DNA from: Janthinobacterium sp. TB1-E2
Lineage (GTDB): Bacteria; Pseudomonadota; Gammaproteobacteria; Burkholderiales; Burkholderiaceae_D
Length of the DNA: 64,000 bases
Direction: 5' to 3'
Assembly: GCF_036885605.1 (NCBI RefSeq)
Contig: NZ_CP142523.1
Span: 4,340,001 to 4,404,000 of the forward strand
This document shows, one piece after another, positions 55,545 through 64,000 of the stretch. The notes under the pieces are model-generated. The model saw only the letters and a list, made by a program, of their open reading frames with translations. It made no database searches and was not told the origin of the DNA. Numbering within the stretch: position 1 is the first letter of the stretch; each line of letters begins with the position of its first letter. Position numbers and translations under genes: made by a program.

Positions 55545-56834
55545 TCAGGCCGCCGCGTGCTGCAGTTTGCCATGTCCCTGCGCGCCGCTGTAGCGGCTGA
55601 CGGACAGGTCGTCGGCCAGGATGGCCGGCTTCTTCGACGACATCAGGTCGGCCAGCAACTGTGCCGAACCGCAGGACATGGTCCAGCCCAAGGTGCCGTG
55701 GCCCGTGTTGAGGAACAGGTTGCGCAGCGGCGTACGGCCGACGATCGGCGTGCCGTCCGGCGTCATCGGACGCAAGCCCGTCCAGAACGTGGCTTCCGCC
55801 GTGTTGCCGCCGCCAGGGAACAGGTCGTTGACGACCATTTCCAGGGTTTCGCGGCGGCGCGGGTTCAGGTTCAGGTTGTAGCCGGCGATTTCCGCCATGC
55901 CGCCCACGCGGATGCGGTCATCGAAACGGGTCACGGCAATCTTGTAGGTTTCATCGAGGATGGTCGACACGGGCGCCTTGGCCGCGTTGACGATCGGCAC
56001 GGTGATCGAATAGCCTTTCAATGGATACACGGGAATATCGAGCAGCGGCTTCATGAAGCCCGTCGAATAGGAACCGAGGGCCACCACATAGGAATCGGCC
56101 TTGACGATTTCCGCGCCGCACTGCACGCCGGCGATTTCATCACCCTGCGTCAGCAGCGCGTCGATCGATACGCCATAGCGGAACTTCACGCCCAGTGCCA
56201 CAGCCATCTCGGACAGGCGCGTGGTAAACAGCTGGCAATCGCCCGTTTCATCGTTGGGCAGGCGCAAGCCGCCGAACAGCTTATCCTTGACGGCTTCCAG
56301 GGCCGGTTCGGCGCGCGACAGTTCGTTGCGCTGCAGTACTTCGTACGGCACGCCAGCGTCTTTCAACACTTCGATATCCTTGGCCGCATCGTTGTATTGC
56401 TTTTCGGTGCGGAACAATTGCATCGTGCCTTGCTGGCGGCCTTCATAGGTGATGCCCGCCTCGGCGCGCAGCACCTTGAAGCAGTCGCGGCTGTATTCGG
56501 CCAGGCGCACCATGCGTTCCTTGTTCACGGCATACGCTTCCGGTGTGCAATTACGCAACATCTGCCACATCCATTTCAGCTGAGCGGCGCTGCCGTCGAG
56601 CGAGATGGCCAGGGGCGCGTGGCGCTGCATCATCCACTTCACGGCTTTCAGGGGAATGCCGGGCGCAGCCCATGGAGAAGCGTAGCCGGGCGAGATTTGC
56701 CCCGCATTCGCGAAGCTGGTTTCCAGTGCCGGGCCCGGCTGGCGGTCGATGACGGTCACCTCATGTCCTGCCTTGGCCAGATAGTAAGCACTGGTGACGC
56801 CGATGACGCCGCTACCCAGAATCACGATACGCAT
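55545..56834 (-). CDS. dadA: D-amino acid dehydrogenase
   Basis: 429 aa membrane-associated flavoprotein that oxidises D-alanine to pyruvate and ammonia. The FAD motif [16 protein letters not shown] at the N-terminus, then [19 protein letters not shown] and [20 protein letters not shown] at the C-terminus are diagnostic of DadA. ATG 56834 has GAGGA upstream. First gene of the dad operon, divergent from lrp across 106 AT-rich bases. Confidence 0.96.
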   Translation of the reverse strand: MRIVILGSGVIGVTSAYYLAKAGHEVTVIDRQPGPALETSFANAGQISPGYASPWAAPGIPLKAVKWMMQRHAPLAISLDGSAAQLKWMWQMLRNCTPEAYAVNKERMVRLAEYSRDCFKVLRAEAGITYEGRQQGTMQLFRTEKQYNDAAKDIEVLKDAGVPYEVLQRNELSRAEPALEAVKDKLFGGLRLPNDETGDCQLFTTRLSEMAVALGVKFRYGVSIDALLTQGDEIAGVQCGAEIVKADSYVVALGSYSTGFMKPLLDIPVYPLKGYSITVPIVNAAKAPVSTILDETYKIAVTRFDDRIRVGGMAEIAGYNLNLNPRRRETLEMVVNDLFPGGGNTAEATFWTGLRPMTPDGTPIVGRTPLRNLFLNTGHGTLGWTMSCGSAQLLADLMSSKKPAILADDLSVSRYSGAQGHGKLQHAAA

Positions 56835-56940
56835 AGTTTCCTCATTATATTTTTTTAGGCTGACGCCAGATTAACCGCTATCATATTGGGAAAGAGCCAG
56901 TATTTGTTCACGTATAAATCGAGATATTCAGCAATAAATC

Positions 56941-57441
56941 ATGAGAATCCTTAAAGAATCGGCACGTGGCCTCGACAAGCTGGACCGCCACATCCTGCGC
57001 ATCCTGCAACAGGATGGCCGCATCTCGATGAAAGACCTCGGTGAACAGGTGGGACTGTCCATCACGCCCTGCATCGAGCGGGTCAAGCGCATGGAGCGCG
57101 ACGGCGTCATCACGGGCTACCATGCCAAGGTGAACCCGGCCGCGCTGGGCGCCAAGCTGCTCGTCTTTGTAGAGATTACGCTCAATCAAAAATCCGCGTC
57201 CGCCTTCGAGCAATTCCGCCGCGAAGTGCTGCAAATTCCCGAGGTGCAGGAATGCCACCTGGTGTCGGGCGACTTCGATTACCTGATCAAGGCGCGCATC
57301 CATGAAATGGCCGAATACCGCAAGCTGCTGGGCGACATGCTGCTGCAGCTGCCCGGCGCCGCGCAATCGAAAAGCTATGTGGTGATGGAAGAAATCAAGG
57401 AAACCCTGGCGCTGTCGACCGACGTATTGCAGAGCCGATAA
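56941..57441 (+). CDS. Lrp/AsnC family regulator of the dad operon
   Basis: 166 aa. The N-terminal HTH (LDRHILRILQQDGRISMKDL, GLSITPCIERVKRMERDG) is followed by the RAM ligand-binding domain (VPEVQECHLVSGDFDYLIKA). Close to DadR/Lrp proteins that sense alanine or leucine. By divergence it regulates dadA-dadX and itself. Confidence 0.93.
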   Translation: MRILKESARGLDKLDRHILRILQQDGRISMKDLGEQVGLSITPCIERVKRMERDGVITGYHAKVNPAALGAKLLVFVEITLNQKSASAFEQFRREVLQIPEVQECHLVSGDFDYLIKARIHEMAEYRKLLGDMLLQLPGAAQSKSYVVMEEIKETLALSTDVLQSR

Positions 57442-57486
57442 AAGTACCGTCTGCCGGAACCAAAGGCATCGTTTTTTGCACCTTTG

Positions 57487-57492
57487 TATAAT
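57487..57492 (+). promoter_or_regulatory. -10 box ahead of the 57590 gene
   Basis: TATAAT preceded by TTTG; no good -35 at 17 bases (AGGCAT). About 100 bases before the ATG. Confidence 0.45.
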
Positions 57493-57589
57493 TTTGTAGC
57501 ACTTTACCTGGTTCGCAAGCACACTCCTCTCCTGACATCACGCCCGTCCCCTCTGAGATTGGAAGCAGTGATGCACACTGGGAGTCCCT

Positions 57590-57937
57590 ATGAACACATT
57601 GATCAAACTGGCAGCTTCCTGCCTCGCGGGCCTGGCCGTGGCCATGTGCACCGCCAGTGAATACAAGGTCAACCGCGCGCCGGACAATGGCGCCATCTAT
57701 CAAAACATCAAGGTCGGCAAGACCACCCGCCTCGACCTCGACGCGGCCCTGGGCAACGCCACCGTCGTCAGCTTCGATCCCGGCTATGAAGTCTGGGTCT
57801 ACAAGAACCAGCTGCAAGCGCCCAAGGTGACGCGGCTGATCCCCCTGCTCGGCGAAAAAGGCACGCGCGAAGTGGCCGTCATGTTCGACCAGGCCGGTAT
57901 CGTCAGGAAATTCCGGATACACGAGCCGCGCAAGTAG
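57590..57937 (+). CDS. Exported SmpA/OmlA-like small protein, unknown
   Basis: 115 aa. Hydrophobic N-terminus LAASCLAGLAVAMC; the Cys could be lipidated, but Met at -1 is unusual. The mature part (IKVGKTTRLDLDAALGNATV, VWVYKNQ, VAVMFDQAGIVRKFRI) follows the BamE-like SmpA/OmlA pattern. GGAG precedes ATG 57590. The 3' end overlaps the convergent permease gene by 35 bases. Confidence 0.75.
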   Translation: MNTLIKLAASCLAGLAVAMCTASEYKVNRAPDNGAIYQNIKVGKTTRLDLDAALGNATVVSFDPGYEVWVYKNQLQAPKVTRLIPLLGEKGTREVAVMFDQAGIVRKFRIHEPRK

Positions 57938-58847
57938 GCGGCCGGTGCGCCGCGGCGCATGCCGCCACGCCTGCCAGCAACAGCATGGTGGCCACTGCCT
58001 CGGCCAGCGTAGGCCAGCGCTGCTCCCACAAGTAGCCGTACAGCAAGGCAAACAGGAATTCAAAGACGATCATCTGCCCCATCAGGGTGAGCGGCAACAC
58101 GCGGCTGGCATGGTTCCACAAGCCATTGCCGACGACGGAGCACAGCAGCGCGACACCCATGACGACACCCGCAAACTGCAGCCAGGCCGTGCCGCCATGC
58201 GCGGCAGGTGCGGCAAGCGCGACGGGAATGGCCAGCAGCAGCGCGGCAGCGCCCGTCACCACGCCCGTGAGCAAATTCCACTCCTGCGCCGATACCGAGT
58301 GCAGCCGTCCCAGCCAGCGGCTGTTGCCGACCGCATACACCGTCCACGAAAGCAGCGCCGCCAGCGCGCACAGCAGCCCCAGCAGGGACGCATGGCGGGG
58401 GCTGGCCAGCGACTGCCAGCTGATGCAGGCCAGCCCGCCCGCGCTCAGCAGCAAGGAAGGGAGCAGGCGCCGCAGCGGCACGGCATGCCGGTCGCGGCTG
58501 CCGACGAGCGTGACGACCAGCGGCAGCAAGCCGATCACCATCGACGTCATCGCCACGCCGCCCGTCTGCACGGCACTGGCCAGCAGCACGTAATACACGA
58601 TATTGCCTGTCAGGCTGAGCCAGACGAGCCCGCGCCATTCACGCCAGCTCAAGGCGCGCAGCAGGCGCCGCCACGACGGTGCAACGAGCACGGCCGCGAT
58701 CAGGCCATACGCCAGGTAGCGGCCCACGGACAGTTCCAGCGGCTGGAAAGCGGGGATCAGCGCCGGCGCCAGGAATACCAGCCCCCACAGTGCGCCTGCG
58801 GCGATGCCAGCCAGCATGCCCAGCCGGCTCTTGTTTTCTTGATGCAT
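57903..58847 (-). CDS. EamA (DMT superfamily) permease
   Basis: 314 aa with ten predicted helices as two EamA repeats (GIAAGALWGLVFLAPALIPA; LLCALAALLSWTVYAVGNSR). Probably exports amino acids or other metabolites. ATG 58847 has AGGAG 7 bases upstream. The divergent-free AraC gene on the same strand starts 59679 and ends 58 bases upstream, so the AraC protein may control it. Confidence 0.9.
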   Translation of the reverse strand: MHQENKSRLGMLAGIAAGALWGLVFLAPALIPAFQPLELSVGRYLAYGLIAAVLVAPSWRRLLRALSWREWRGLVWLSLTGNIVYYVLLASAVQTGGVAMTSMVIGLLPLVVTLVGSRDRHAVPLRRLLPSLLLSAGGLACISWQSLASPRHASLLGLLCALAALLSWTVYAVGNSRWLGRLHSVSAQEWNLLTGVVTGAAALLLAIPVALAAPAAHGGTAWLQFAGVVMGVALLCSVVGNGLWNHASRVLPLTLMGQMIVFEFLFALLYGYLWEQRWPTLAEAVATMLLLAGVAACAAAHRPPTCAARVSGIS

Positions 58848-58905
58848 GGTCAATCTCCTGAAAAGGAGATTGTGGCAAGTCTGCCGCGTCGATTCTTGGC
58901 GCCAA

Positions 58906-59679
58906 CTACTGCCTTGTTGACCGTTTCTCCCATTTATCGCGACAAGCGCGCCGGTAGGCCGCTGGCGTGACATCCATGCTGTCGCGCATGGCGCGCGTCA
59001 ATGCGCTCTGTTCGGAAAAGCCGGCCGCCAGCGCGATCTCGGCGAGGCTGGCATCGCCGGCGGCAAGCAAGTCGCAGGCGCGTCCTAAGCGCTGCTGCAA
59101 CAGCCAGGCATGCGGGCTGGCATCCATTTCTTCACGAAACAACGCATGCAGGCGGCTGACGCTGAGATTCGCAAAGTGCGCCATCGACGCCGTCGACCAC
59201 GGCAAGCCCGGCTCGGCTTGCACACGGGTAAGCAGTGCGCCCAGGCGCGAACGGGGCTGCGGCTCTCCCAGCAACAAGGTATCGAGCAACAGCGGCGTCC
59301 AGCCCGTGACGATGGCCGGCGTCAGCGCCCGCTGCTGCGCCATGACGCCCAGGTAATCCATCAGCTTGCGGGCGCCCGGCCCGATCGCCGTGTAGGGACC
59401 GTCAAGCAGGCGTTGCCAGCCGCTGTGCGCCACGGCGGCCGCATCCACGTCGACAATGATGGAATGATTGGCCACTTGGCTATGCTGGACATGCCAGGCG
59501 TGCGCCGGAATCACCACGCCCAGCTGCGTATCGACTTTCCCCTGCCTGCCATCAATTTCCAGCAATAGCTGTCCGCTGATGGGCAGCACCAGCTGTACGA
59601 AATCGTGGCGGTCCGGCGCGCCGATGTCCGCATAGCTGCGAAAGCTGAGGCCGATGGTAGATTGTGATGGACTGGACAT
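58906..59679 (-). CDS. AraC family transcriptional regulator
   Basis: 257 aa. N-terminal cupin-like sensor (HDFVQLVLPISGQLLLEIDG, GVVIPAHAWH), then AraC HTH pair (MAHFANLSVSRLHALFREEM and LAEIALAAGFSEQSALTRAM). Located directly upstream of the EamA permease on the same strand; likely its regulator. Confidence 0.92.
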   Translation of the reverse strand: MSSPSQSTIGLSFRSYADIGAPDRHDFVQLVLPISGQLLLEIDGRQGKVDTQLGVVIPAHAWHVQHSQVANHSIIVDVDAAAVAHSGWQRLLDGPYTAIGPGARKLMDYLGVMAQQRALTPAIVTGWTPLLLDTLLLGEPQPRSRLGALLTRVQAEPGLPWSTASMAHFANLSVSRLHALFREEMDASPHAWLLQQRLGRACDLLAAGDASLAEIALAAGFSEQSALTRAMRDSMDVTPAAYRRACRDKWEKRSTRQ

Positions 59680-59803
59680 GGCGAGACCGCCTGGGCGAAG
59701 AAGTCTCCATTTTATCAGCTCAGTGATCGCTTGCTGATGCGCAGATGCGCGCGCCCGCCGCGTCCTCTTGCCCTACACTGGCGTTTTCTCCTCCGGTGCT
59801 TCC

Positions 59804-60664
59804 ATGCAATTACCCGCAAGCCTCGCCCACATCTCGGCGCAACAAGACTGGCAACACACGACTGCGTATCCACCGCTCGGTTTCACCCCGTTTGCAGAAA
59901 GTGCACTGGGCAATGGCGACACGTTCGGCCTGTACTGGCCCATCGGCCGCGAAGCGAGCGAACCCATCGTCGTCGAAACGTGGCACGACGAGTGGCGCAT
60001 CCAGCCGCACTTTTCCAGCCTGACGGCGTTTCTGCAAGCCTACGCAGCAGCGGAGGATGAGTATGTCGGCACGCCATCACTGGCCGACGACCCCGCTTCG
60101 CCGCGCGCCGTTTTCCTGGAAGCCAAGGAACAGATCGCGCAGCGCAAGCCGGAGGCGGCCATCGCCTTGCTGGAAGCGGCGCTGGCCATCGTTCCCGAAT
60201 ATACGGACGCCCTGATACTGCTGCACGGCCAGGACGTGCGCGCGGGAAGAACCGCTGATGCCGTCAAAGTGGCCATCCAGGCCATCATCTCGCCCCCGTC
60301 ATTCGGCGGCCCGCCCCTGAAAGCCTTGCAATGGCTGCGCACGCAGCCGGTGCCGGAGGGGGAGCTTGACCCCATCTGGCGCGCCTGCGGGCAGTTGTCG
60401 TTCCACTTTGGCGGCAGCAAGGAAAATGGGGATTATTGCGTGCTGCTGGCTGCCATCGACGACTACCTGGCCCAGGGCGACTCGATACGCGCCTCGACCC
60501 TGATGCAAACGTATGCCGAACTGATGAGCGCGGAAACCGTCTCGTTCCAGGAACGCTACGCCTTCGATCCTGCCGCCTTCATCGCACGGCAAATCGCCGT
60601 CAGCGCGGGGCTGCCGCAGGGCAGCCGGGACCCGGCCACGCTATGGCCCCACGACCTGGCCTAG
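59804..60664 (+). CDS. Soluble protein with TPR-like helical centre, unknown
   Basis: 286 aa. An N-terminal part with WPIGREASEPIVVETWHDEW and FSSLTAFLQAYAAAEDEY looks like a SMI1/KNR4-type fold; the centre (KEQIAQRKPEAAIALLEAAL, EYTDALILLHGQDVRAGR) reads as TPR-like repeats. No signal peptide. Function not known. ATG 59804 chosen; the ribosome site is weak. Its end overlaps the convergent GlxA gene by 24 bases. Confidence 0.68.
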   Translation: MQLPASLAHISAQQDWQHTTAYPPLGFTPFAESALGNGDTFGLYWPIGREASEPIVVETWHDEWRIQPHFSSLTAFLQAYAAAEDEYVGTPSLADDPASPRAVFLEAKEQIAQRKPEAAIALLEAALAIVPEYTDALILLHGQDVRAGRTADAVKVAIQAIISPPSFGGPPLKALQWLRTQPVPEGELDPIWRACGQLSFHFGGSKENGDYCVLLAAIDDYLAQGDSIRASTLMQTYAELMSAETVSFQERYAFDPAAFIARQIAVSAGLPQGSRDPATLWPHDLA

Positions 60665-61639
60665 CTGCTGCCGGAACAGCTTGCGATACGCCGAAGGCGA
60701 CGTCTGCAAGTTCGCGCGGAAATGCTGGCGCAGCGACAGGGCCGTGCCGAAGCCGGCCTCTTGCGCGACGATGTCGATCGAGGCCGCGCTCTTTTCCAGC
60801 AAGCCTTGCGCATGCGCCAGGCGCTGGTTCAGCAGCCACTGCTTGAACGACGTGCCCATGGCCTGGCGGAAGTGGCGCGTGAAATTGCGCCGGCTCATGG
60901 CGGCCTGTTCGGCCAGCGCATCGATGCTGTGCGCCTGGCCCAGGCTGGCCGTCACGCTGGCGAGCACGTCGGCAAAGCGCCCTTCGCTGCCGGACACGGG
61001 CAGCGGGCGCTCGATGAACTGCGCCTGGCCGCCCTGGCGGTGCGGCGCTACCAGCAGGCGGCGCGCCACCCGGTTCGCCACCTCGGCGCCCGCCAGCTGG
61101 CGCAGCAGATACAGGCAGCAATCGAGGCCGGCCGCCACGCCAGCCGACGTCAGCACGGCGCCATCGTCCACATACAGCACTTCCCGGTCCACCCTGACCT
61201 TGGGATAACGGGCCGCCAACCGGTCCGCCATGCCCCAGTGCGTGGCCGCGCTCTTTCCATCCAACAAGCCCGCCTGCGCCAGGGGAAACGCGCCCAGGCA
61301 CAGGCCCACCATGCGCGCGCCGCGCCGGCTGGCCGCTTGCAGCGCCGCGACCAGGGGCGCGGCCGCATCGCGGCAATCGTCGTGCCAGGCCGGCATGATG
61401 ACGATATCAGCCCCGTCCAGTCCTTCCAGGCCGAACTCGGGCGTGATGCCGAAACCGGCCGCCGTGCGCAACGGTGTGGGATCGGCGGCGCACACGCGCA
61501 CGTGGAAAGGCGGCAGATCGGCCTCGTCGGTCTGGGCGCCAAACACGAGGCAAGGCACGGACAGGTGAAACGGCGTCATGCCGTCGAAGGCGATCACGGC
61601 CACCGTCAACGGAGCGGCAAAGGCAAGAGAAGTAGTCAT
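60641..61639 (-). CDS. GlxA family transcriptional regulator (DJ-1/PfpI-like + AraC HTH)
   Basis: 332 aa. The N-terminal DJ-1/PfpI-type domain (VAVIAFDGMTPFHLSVP, nucleophile-like Cys in MVGLCLGAFPLAQAG) is followed by two AraC HTH motifs (IDALAEQAAMSRRNFTRHFR and IDIVAQEAGFGTALSLRQHF). Divergent from the isochorismatase-type gene at 61752 and probably its activator. Confidence 0.93.
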   Translation of the reverse strand: MTTSLAFAAPLTVAVIAFDGMTPFHLSVPCLVFGAQTDEADLPPFHVRVCAADPTPLRTAAGFGITPEFGLEGLDGADIVIMPAWHDDCRDAAAPLVAALQAASRRGARMVGLCLGAFPLAQAGLLDGKSAATHWGMADRLAARYPKVRVDREVLYVDDGAVLTSAGVAAGLDCCLYLLRQLAGAEVANRVARRLLVAPHRQGGQAQFIERPLPVSGSEGRFADVLASVTASLGQAHSIDALAEQAAMSRRNFTRHFRQAMGTSFKQWLLNQRLAHAQGLLEKSAASIDIVAQEAGFGTALSLRQHFRANLQTSPSAYRKLFRQQLGQVVGP

Positions 61640-61751
61640 GGCCCGATTTTATCTTAGATAGGCCTTCGGGCCACTTTTTATTTACGCCCCGCAGCTTGAA
61701 AATGGCTGTATCGAGGAACTGTCTCCTCTTTCAACCGCTCAAGGAGAACCC

Positions 61752-62384
61752 ATGTCCAGCACCCCACGCCGCGCCCTGCTCGTCATCGACGTACAAAATG
61801 AATACTTCACGGGCGACATGCCCATCGAATATCCGTCCGTCGACATTTCCCTGCCCAACATCGTCCAGGCCATGGCCGCCGCGCGCGCCGCCGGCGTACC
61901 CGTGATCGTCGTCCAGCACGACGCGCCGGAAGCCTCGCCCATTTTCGCCAAGGGCAGCGACGGCTGGCAGCTGCATCCGCAAGTGGCCGCCTTTGCCGCA
62001 GACCACCGCATCAACAAGACCATGGGCAGCGCCTTTGCGGGCACGGACTTGCGCGCCTGGCTCGATAGTCACGGCATCGACACCCTGAGCGTCATCGGCT
62101 ACATGACGCACAACTGCGACGCGGCCACCATCTACCAGGCCGCGCACGATGGCTTGCAGGTGGAATTCCTGCAGGACGCCACCGGTACCCTGCCCTACGC
62201 CAATGCGGGCGGCACGGCCAGCGCCGAGGAAATCCACCGCGTCTTCAGCGCCGTGTTCCACTCGAATTTCGCCGCCGTCGCCAGCACGCAGGACTGGCTC
62301 AAGGCCGTAAGCGAAGGCAAGCCGCTGGAAATCGACAATATTTATCTGTCGAACCAGCGCGCGCGCAAGGCTGCGTCCGTCTGA
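61752..62384 (+). CDS. Isochorismatase family cysteine hydrolase
   Basis: 210 aa. Catalytic triad Asp13 (LLVIDVQNEYF), Lys89 (RINKTMGSAF) and Cys122 (YMTHNCDAATI) is complete. Family members are nicotinamidases, N-carbamoylsarcosine amidases and similar hydrolases; substrate unknown here. Strong AAGGAG 6 bases upstream of ATG 61752. Divergent GlxA regulator, 112 bases away. Confidence 0.92.
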   Translation: MSSTPRRALLVIDVQNEYFTGDMPIEYPSVDISLPNIVQAMAAARAAGVPVIVVQHDAPEASPIFAKGSDGWQLHPQVAAFAADHRINKTMGSAFAGTDLRAWLDSHGIDTLSVIGYMTHNCDAATIYQAAHDGLQVEFLQDATGTLPYANAGGTASAEEIHRVFSAVFHSNFAAVASTQDWLKAVSEGKPLEIDNIYLSNQRARKAASV

Positions 62385-62759
62385 CGCGGTAACTAAAAGC
62401 GCCGGTGCCCGTCATCGGCGTCGCAGCGCCCGCTGAACTTGATCACGCCGTCGACCGTGATCACGCCGCTGCGGCGGTTGATCACCACGGTGGGACGGTT
62501 CAGGCTATTGAGCTGGAACGGGCCACGGATGTCATCGCGGCCGATGAGGATATCCATCCGGAGGTCATTCCTGATCGCAGGCCAAGATCTTTGGGTGCAA
62601 TCGCTTCATCCATTTTGAATGCAGATACACCTAGTTAACCTCGCGGGCTCCTGGGCATATGGTAAAAATGCAATGATCACTTGGGAATATCAATTTATTG
62701 TCCAGATAAAAACTTTCTTGCGGTATTCTATTATTACCACAATGAACTAGGGATATGAC
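62385..62759. other. Boundary region before the AT-rich segment
   Basis: The first ~175 bases are of normal composition and contain a 54-codon minus-strand frame (62557-62393, MDILIGRDDIRGPFQLNSLN...) without a ribosome site, which may be a gene remnant. From about 62,600 the composition drops sharply and no gene is seen until 62760. No integrase, tRNA or direct repeat is recognised at the boundary. Confidence 0.5.
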
Positions 62760-64000
62760 ATGGGCCGACGCTCTGGATTGGAAGGTTTCATCCGTGCCAC
62801 GAGCAGAGCTATCGCAGCTGCCGAGAGAGAGCAAGCAAGACAAGCACGAGGCGCAGCCACGATACGGCGGGTTCATGAACGCAACGAACGCATGGCTGCT
62901 GCGCAATCGATGCGCGATACAAAGGCGGCAGAAAAGCAGGCAAAGATCGACTATCTGGATTTGAGGCAACAGGAGGTCGCAGACAAGAATGAAGAGATTG
63001 AGGATTGCCTCGCTGGTTTGCGCGGCGTGCTGGCCCACACCCTTGATGTCGACGATACGATCAGTTTCGACAGTCTTCGGCCAACAGAAAAATTCGCCCC
63101 GTTTGAAATATCCCCCCGTTTATTCAGCACCTCCGCTCCGGAGGAAGTTCTGCACCACCCGCCTCCTTCATGGTCAGCATTCATGCCCCATGTAGCAAAA
63201 CGTCATGAACTTAAAATAAAAAATTCAACAGAAAACTATCACCGGCAGTTAATCGCTTTCAGTATCCAGGAAATCGCCAAACAATTTTTCAAAGATCAAG
63301 AACGTCGCGAATACGATGCGCGAAAAGCGGCCTTCCATGCTGGCCAAGCCGAAAGGAACAGTGCAATTGATCAGTTCAAGGCGGAATATTTCTCGCACGA
63401 CTGCGATGCCGTGGTCACCTATTGCGACATGGTGCTATCCAGATCAGAATACCCACTGAACGACTTTCCCCAGGAATTTCGCGTTGCCTATGACGGTTTG
63501 AATGGCACACTGGCTGTCGAATATGAGTTGCCCTTGATTTCCATCGTGCCGACGACAAGCGAATTTCGCTACGTCAAAAGTAAGGACAGCATCGAATCAA
63601 AGATCCGCAAGCCATCGGAAATTCAGGATATTTACCGGCAGCTGATCGCTGAAATCGCCCTGCGCACCATGCATGAACTGTTTGAGGCGGATCAGGCATC
63701 GGCAATCAAAGTACTCGCCTTTACGGGAATCATTAATACCCATGACCCCGCAACGGGCCATGACATCCGCGTGCCCGTTATTTCAGTGCGTACGGCGCGT
63801 GACACGTTTCTTGCCATAAATTTGCAGCGGGCGGATCCCGTTGCATGCTTGCGCACCTTGGGCGCCCATGTTTCACCCCGTCCCGAGGAACTGCTCGCGG
63901 TCAAACCTATCATCGAATTCAACATGGTCGACAAGCGCTTCATTGTGCAGGGCAATTCCTTGAACGAGTTGGAAAACCGCTCCAACTTGCTCGAACTAAG
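62760..64000 (+). CDS. Mrr-type restriction endonuclease-like protein, N-terminal part only (cut by window edge)
   Basis: At least 413 aa, open to the window end. Starts MGRRSGLEGFIRATSRAIAA, then a long charged coiled-coil (to about 85), a Pro-rich stretch and a second helical region (QFFKDQERREYDARKAAFHA). The block from about 230 (PQEFRVAYDGLNGTLAVEYE, then LRTMHELFEADQ, THDPATGHDI and DPVACLRTLGAHVSPRPEEL) matches from memory a family of proteins annotated as restriction endonuclease, whose C-terminus carries the Mrr catalytic fold. The visible end, NSLNELENRSNLLEL, is where that domain should begin. G+C is clearly lower than in the rest of the window, suggesting transfer. Confidence 0.68.
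   Translation, partial: MGRRSGLEGFIRATSRAIAAAEREQARQARGAATIRRVHERNERMAAAQSMRDTKAAEKQAKIDYLDLRQQEVADKNEEIEDCLAGLRGVLAHTLDVDDTISFDSLRPTEKFAPFEISPRLFSTSAPEEVLHHPPPSWSAFMPHVAKRHELKIKNSTENYHRQLIAFSIQEIAKQFFKDQERREYDARKAAFHAGQAERNSAIDQFKAEYFSHDCDAVVTYCDMVLSRSEYPLNDFPQEFRVAYDGLNGTLAVEYELPLISIVPTTSEFRYVKSKDSIESKIRKPSEIQDIYRQLIAEIALRTMHELFEADQASAIKVLAFTGIINTHDPATGHDIRVPVISVRTARDTFLAINLQRADPVACLRTLGAHVSPRPEELLAVKPIIEFNMVDKRFIVQGNSLNELENRSNLLEL

Noticed and set aside
62405-62638. A 77-codon plus-strand frame after the isochorismatase gene
   Set aside because: No ribosome site and no recognisable sequence; the opposite strand has an equally short competing frame, so neither is supported.

Overview
The window reads as chromosomal DNA of a GC-rich betaproteobacterium. 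Gene families and layout (MexEF-OprN-type pump, dadX-dadA-lrp, Ku/LigD, three diguanylate cyclases, twin-arginine copper oxidase) point to Burkholderiales, most likely Oxalobacteraceae close to Janthinobacterium. The genus is inferred from general resemblance, not from a search. Most of it is dense, ordinary chromosome. The last ~1.4 kb is visibly richer in A+T and looks like the edge of an acquired segment.

Left part (1-13 kb): a SulP transporter cut by the window edge; a TetR regulator; an SDR oxidoreductase followed 3 bases later by ku; a triple-PAS hybrid kinase; and ligD on the opposite strand. Ku and LigD together make a bacterial end-joining repair system. Then comes a cluster of five secreted Ala/Lys-rich paralogues. 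Four of them have a mature part that divides into 11-residue units, as in group 3 LEA proteins. They lie in three transcription units with the same promoter architecture, and a serine hydrolase gene sits between two duplicated units. A fasciclin-domain protein faces the cluster.

Middle (13-35 kb): an RND efflux operon of MexEF-OprN type with a palindrome over its -10; a translationally coupled pair encoding a small secreted peptide and an alpha/beta hydrolase that has lost its catalytic serine; a LysR / hydroxyacid dehydrogenase / unknown operon; an esterase; an OmpR-type two-component pair coupled to a chain of two acetyltransferases and a small SUKH-like protein that begins with GTG; a cyclase coupled to a CPBP protease; a P-loop protein; an L-lactate-dehydrogenase-like flavoenzyme; and a phytanoyl-CoA dioxygenase family enzyme with a divergent AraC regulator.

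35.5-36.2 kb: four identical tRNA-Arg(ACG) genes on the minus strand, apparently arranged as a three-gene unit plus one gene with its own promoter and terminator.

Right part (36.5-62.4 kb): a second hybrid kinase, a response-regulator cyclase, an orphan NarL-type kinase, NDH-2, a chemoreceptor, and a copper-resistance operon (two metal-binding exported proteins, a TolC-type protein and a copper oxidase). The copper operon is driven by a textbook CueR-type promoter placed so close to the first ATG that the mRNA should be leaderless. After that come a third cyclase, an FMN reductase, the D-alanine catabolic genes dadX-dadA with a divergent Lrp regulator, an EamA permease, AraC and GlxA regulators, and an isochorismatase-type hydrolase. 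The final AT-richer stretch carries the start of a long protein resembling Mrr-type restriction endonucleases, cut before its catalytic domain. I found no rRNA, insertion sequence, CRISPR array or riboswitch.
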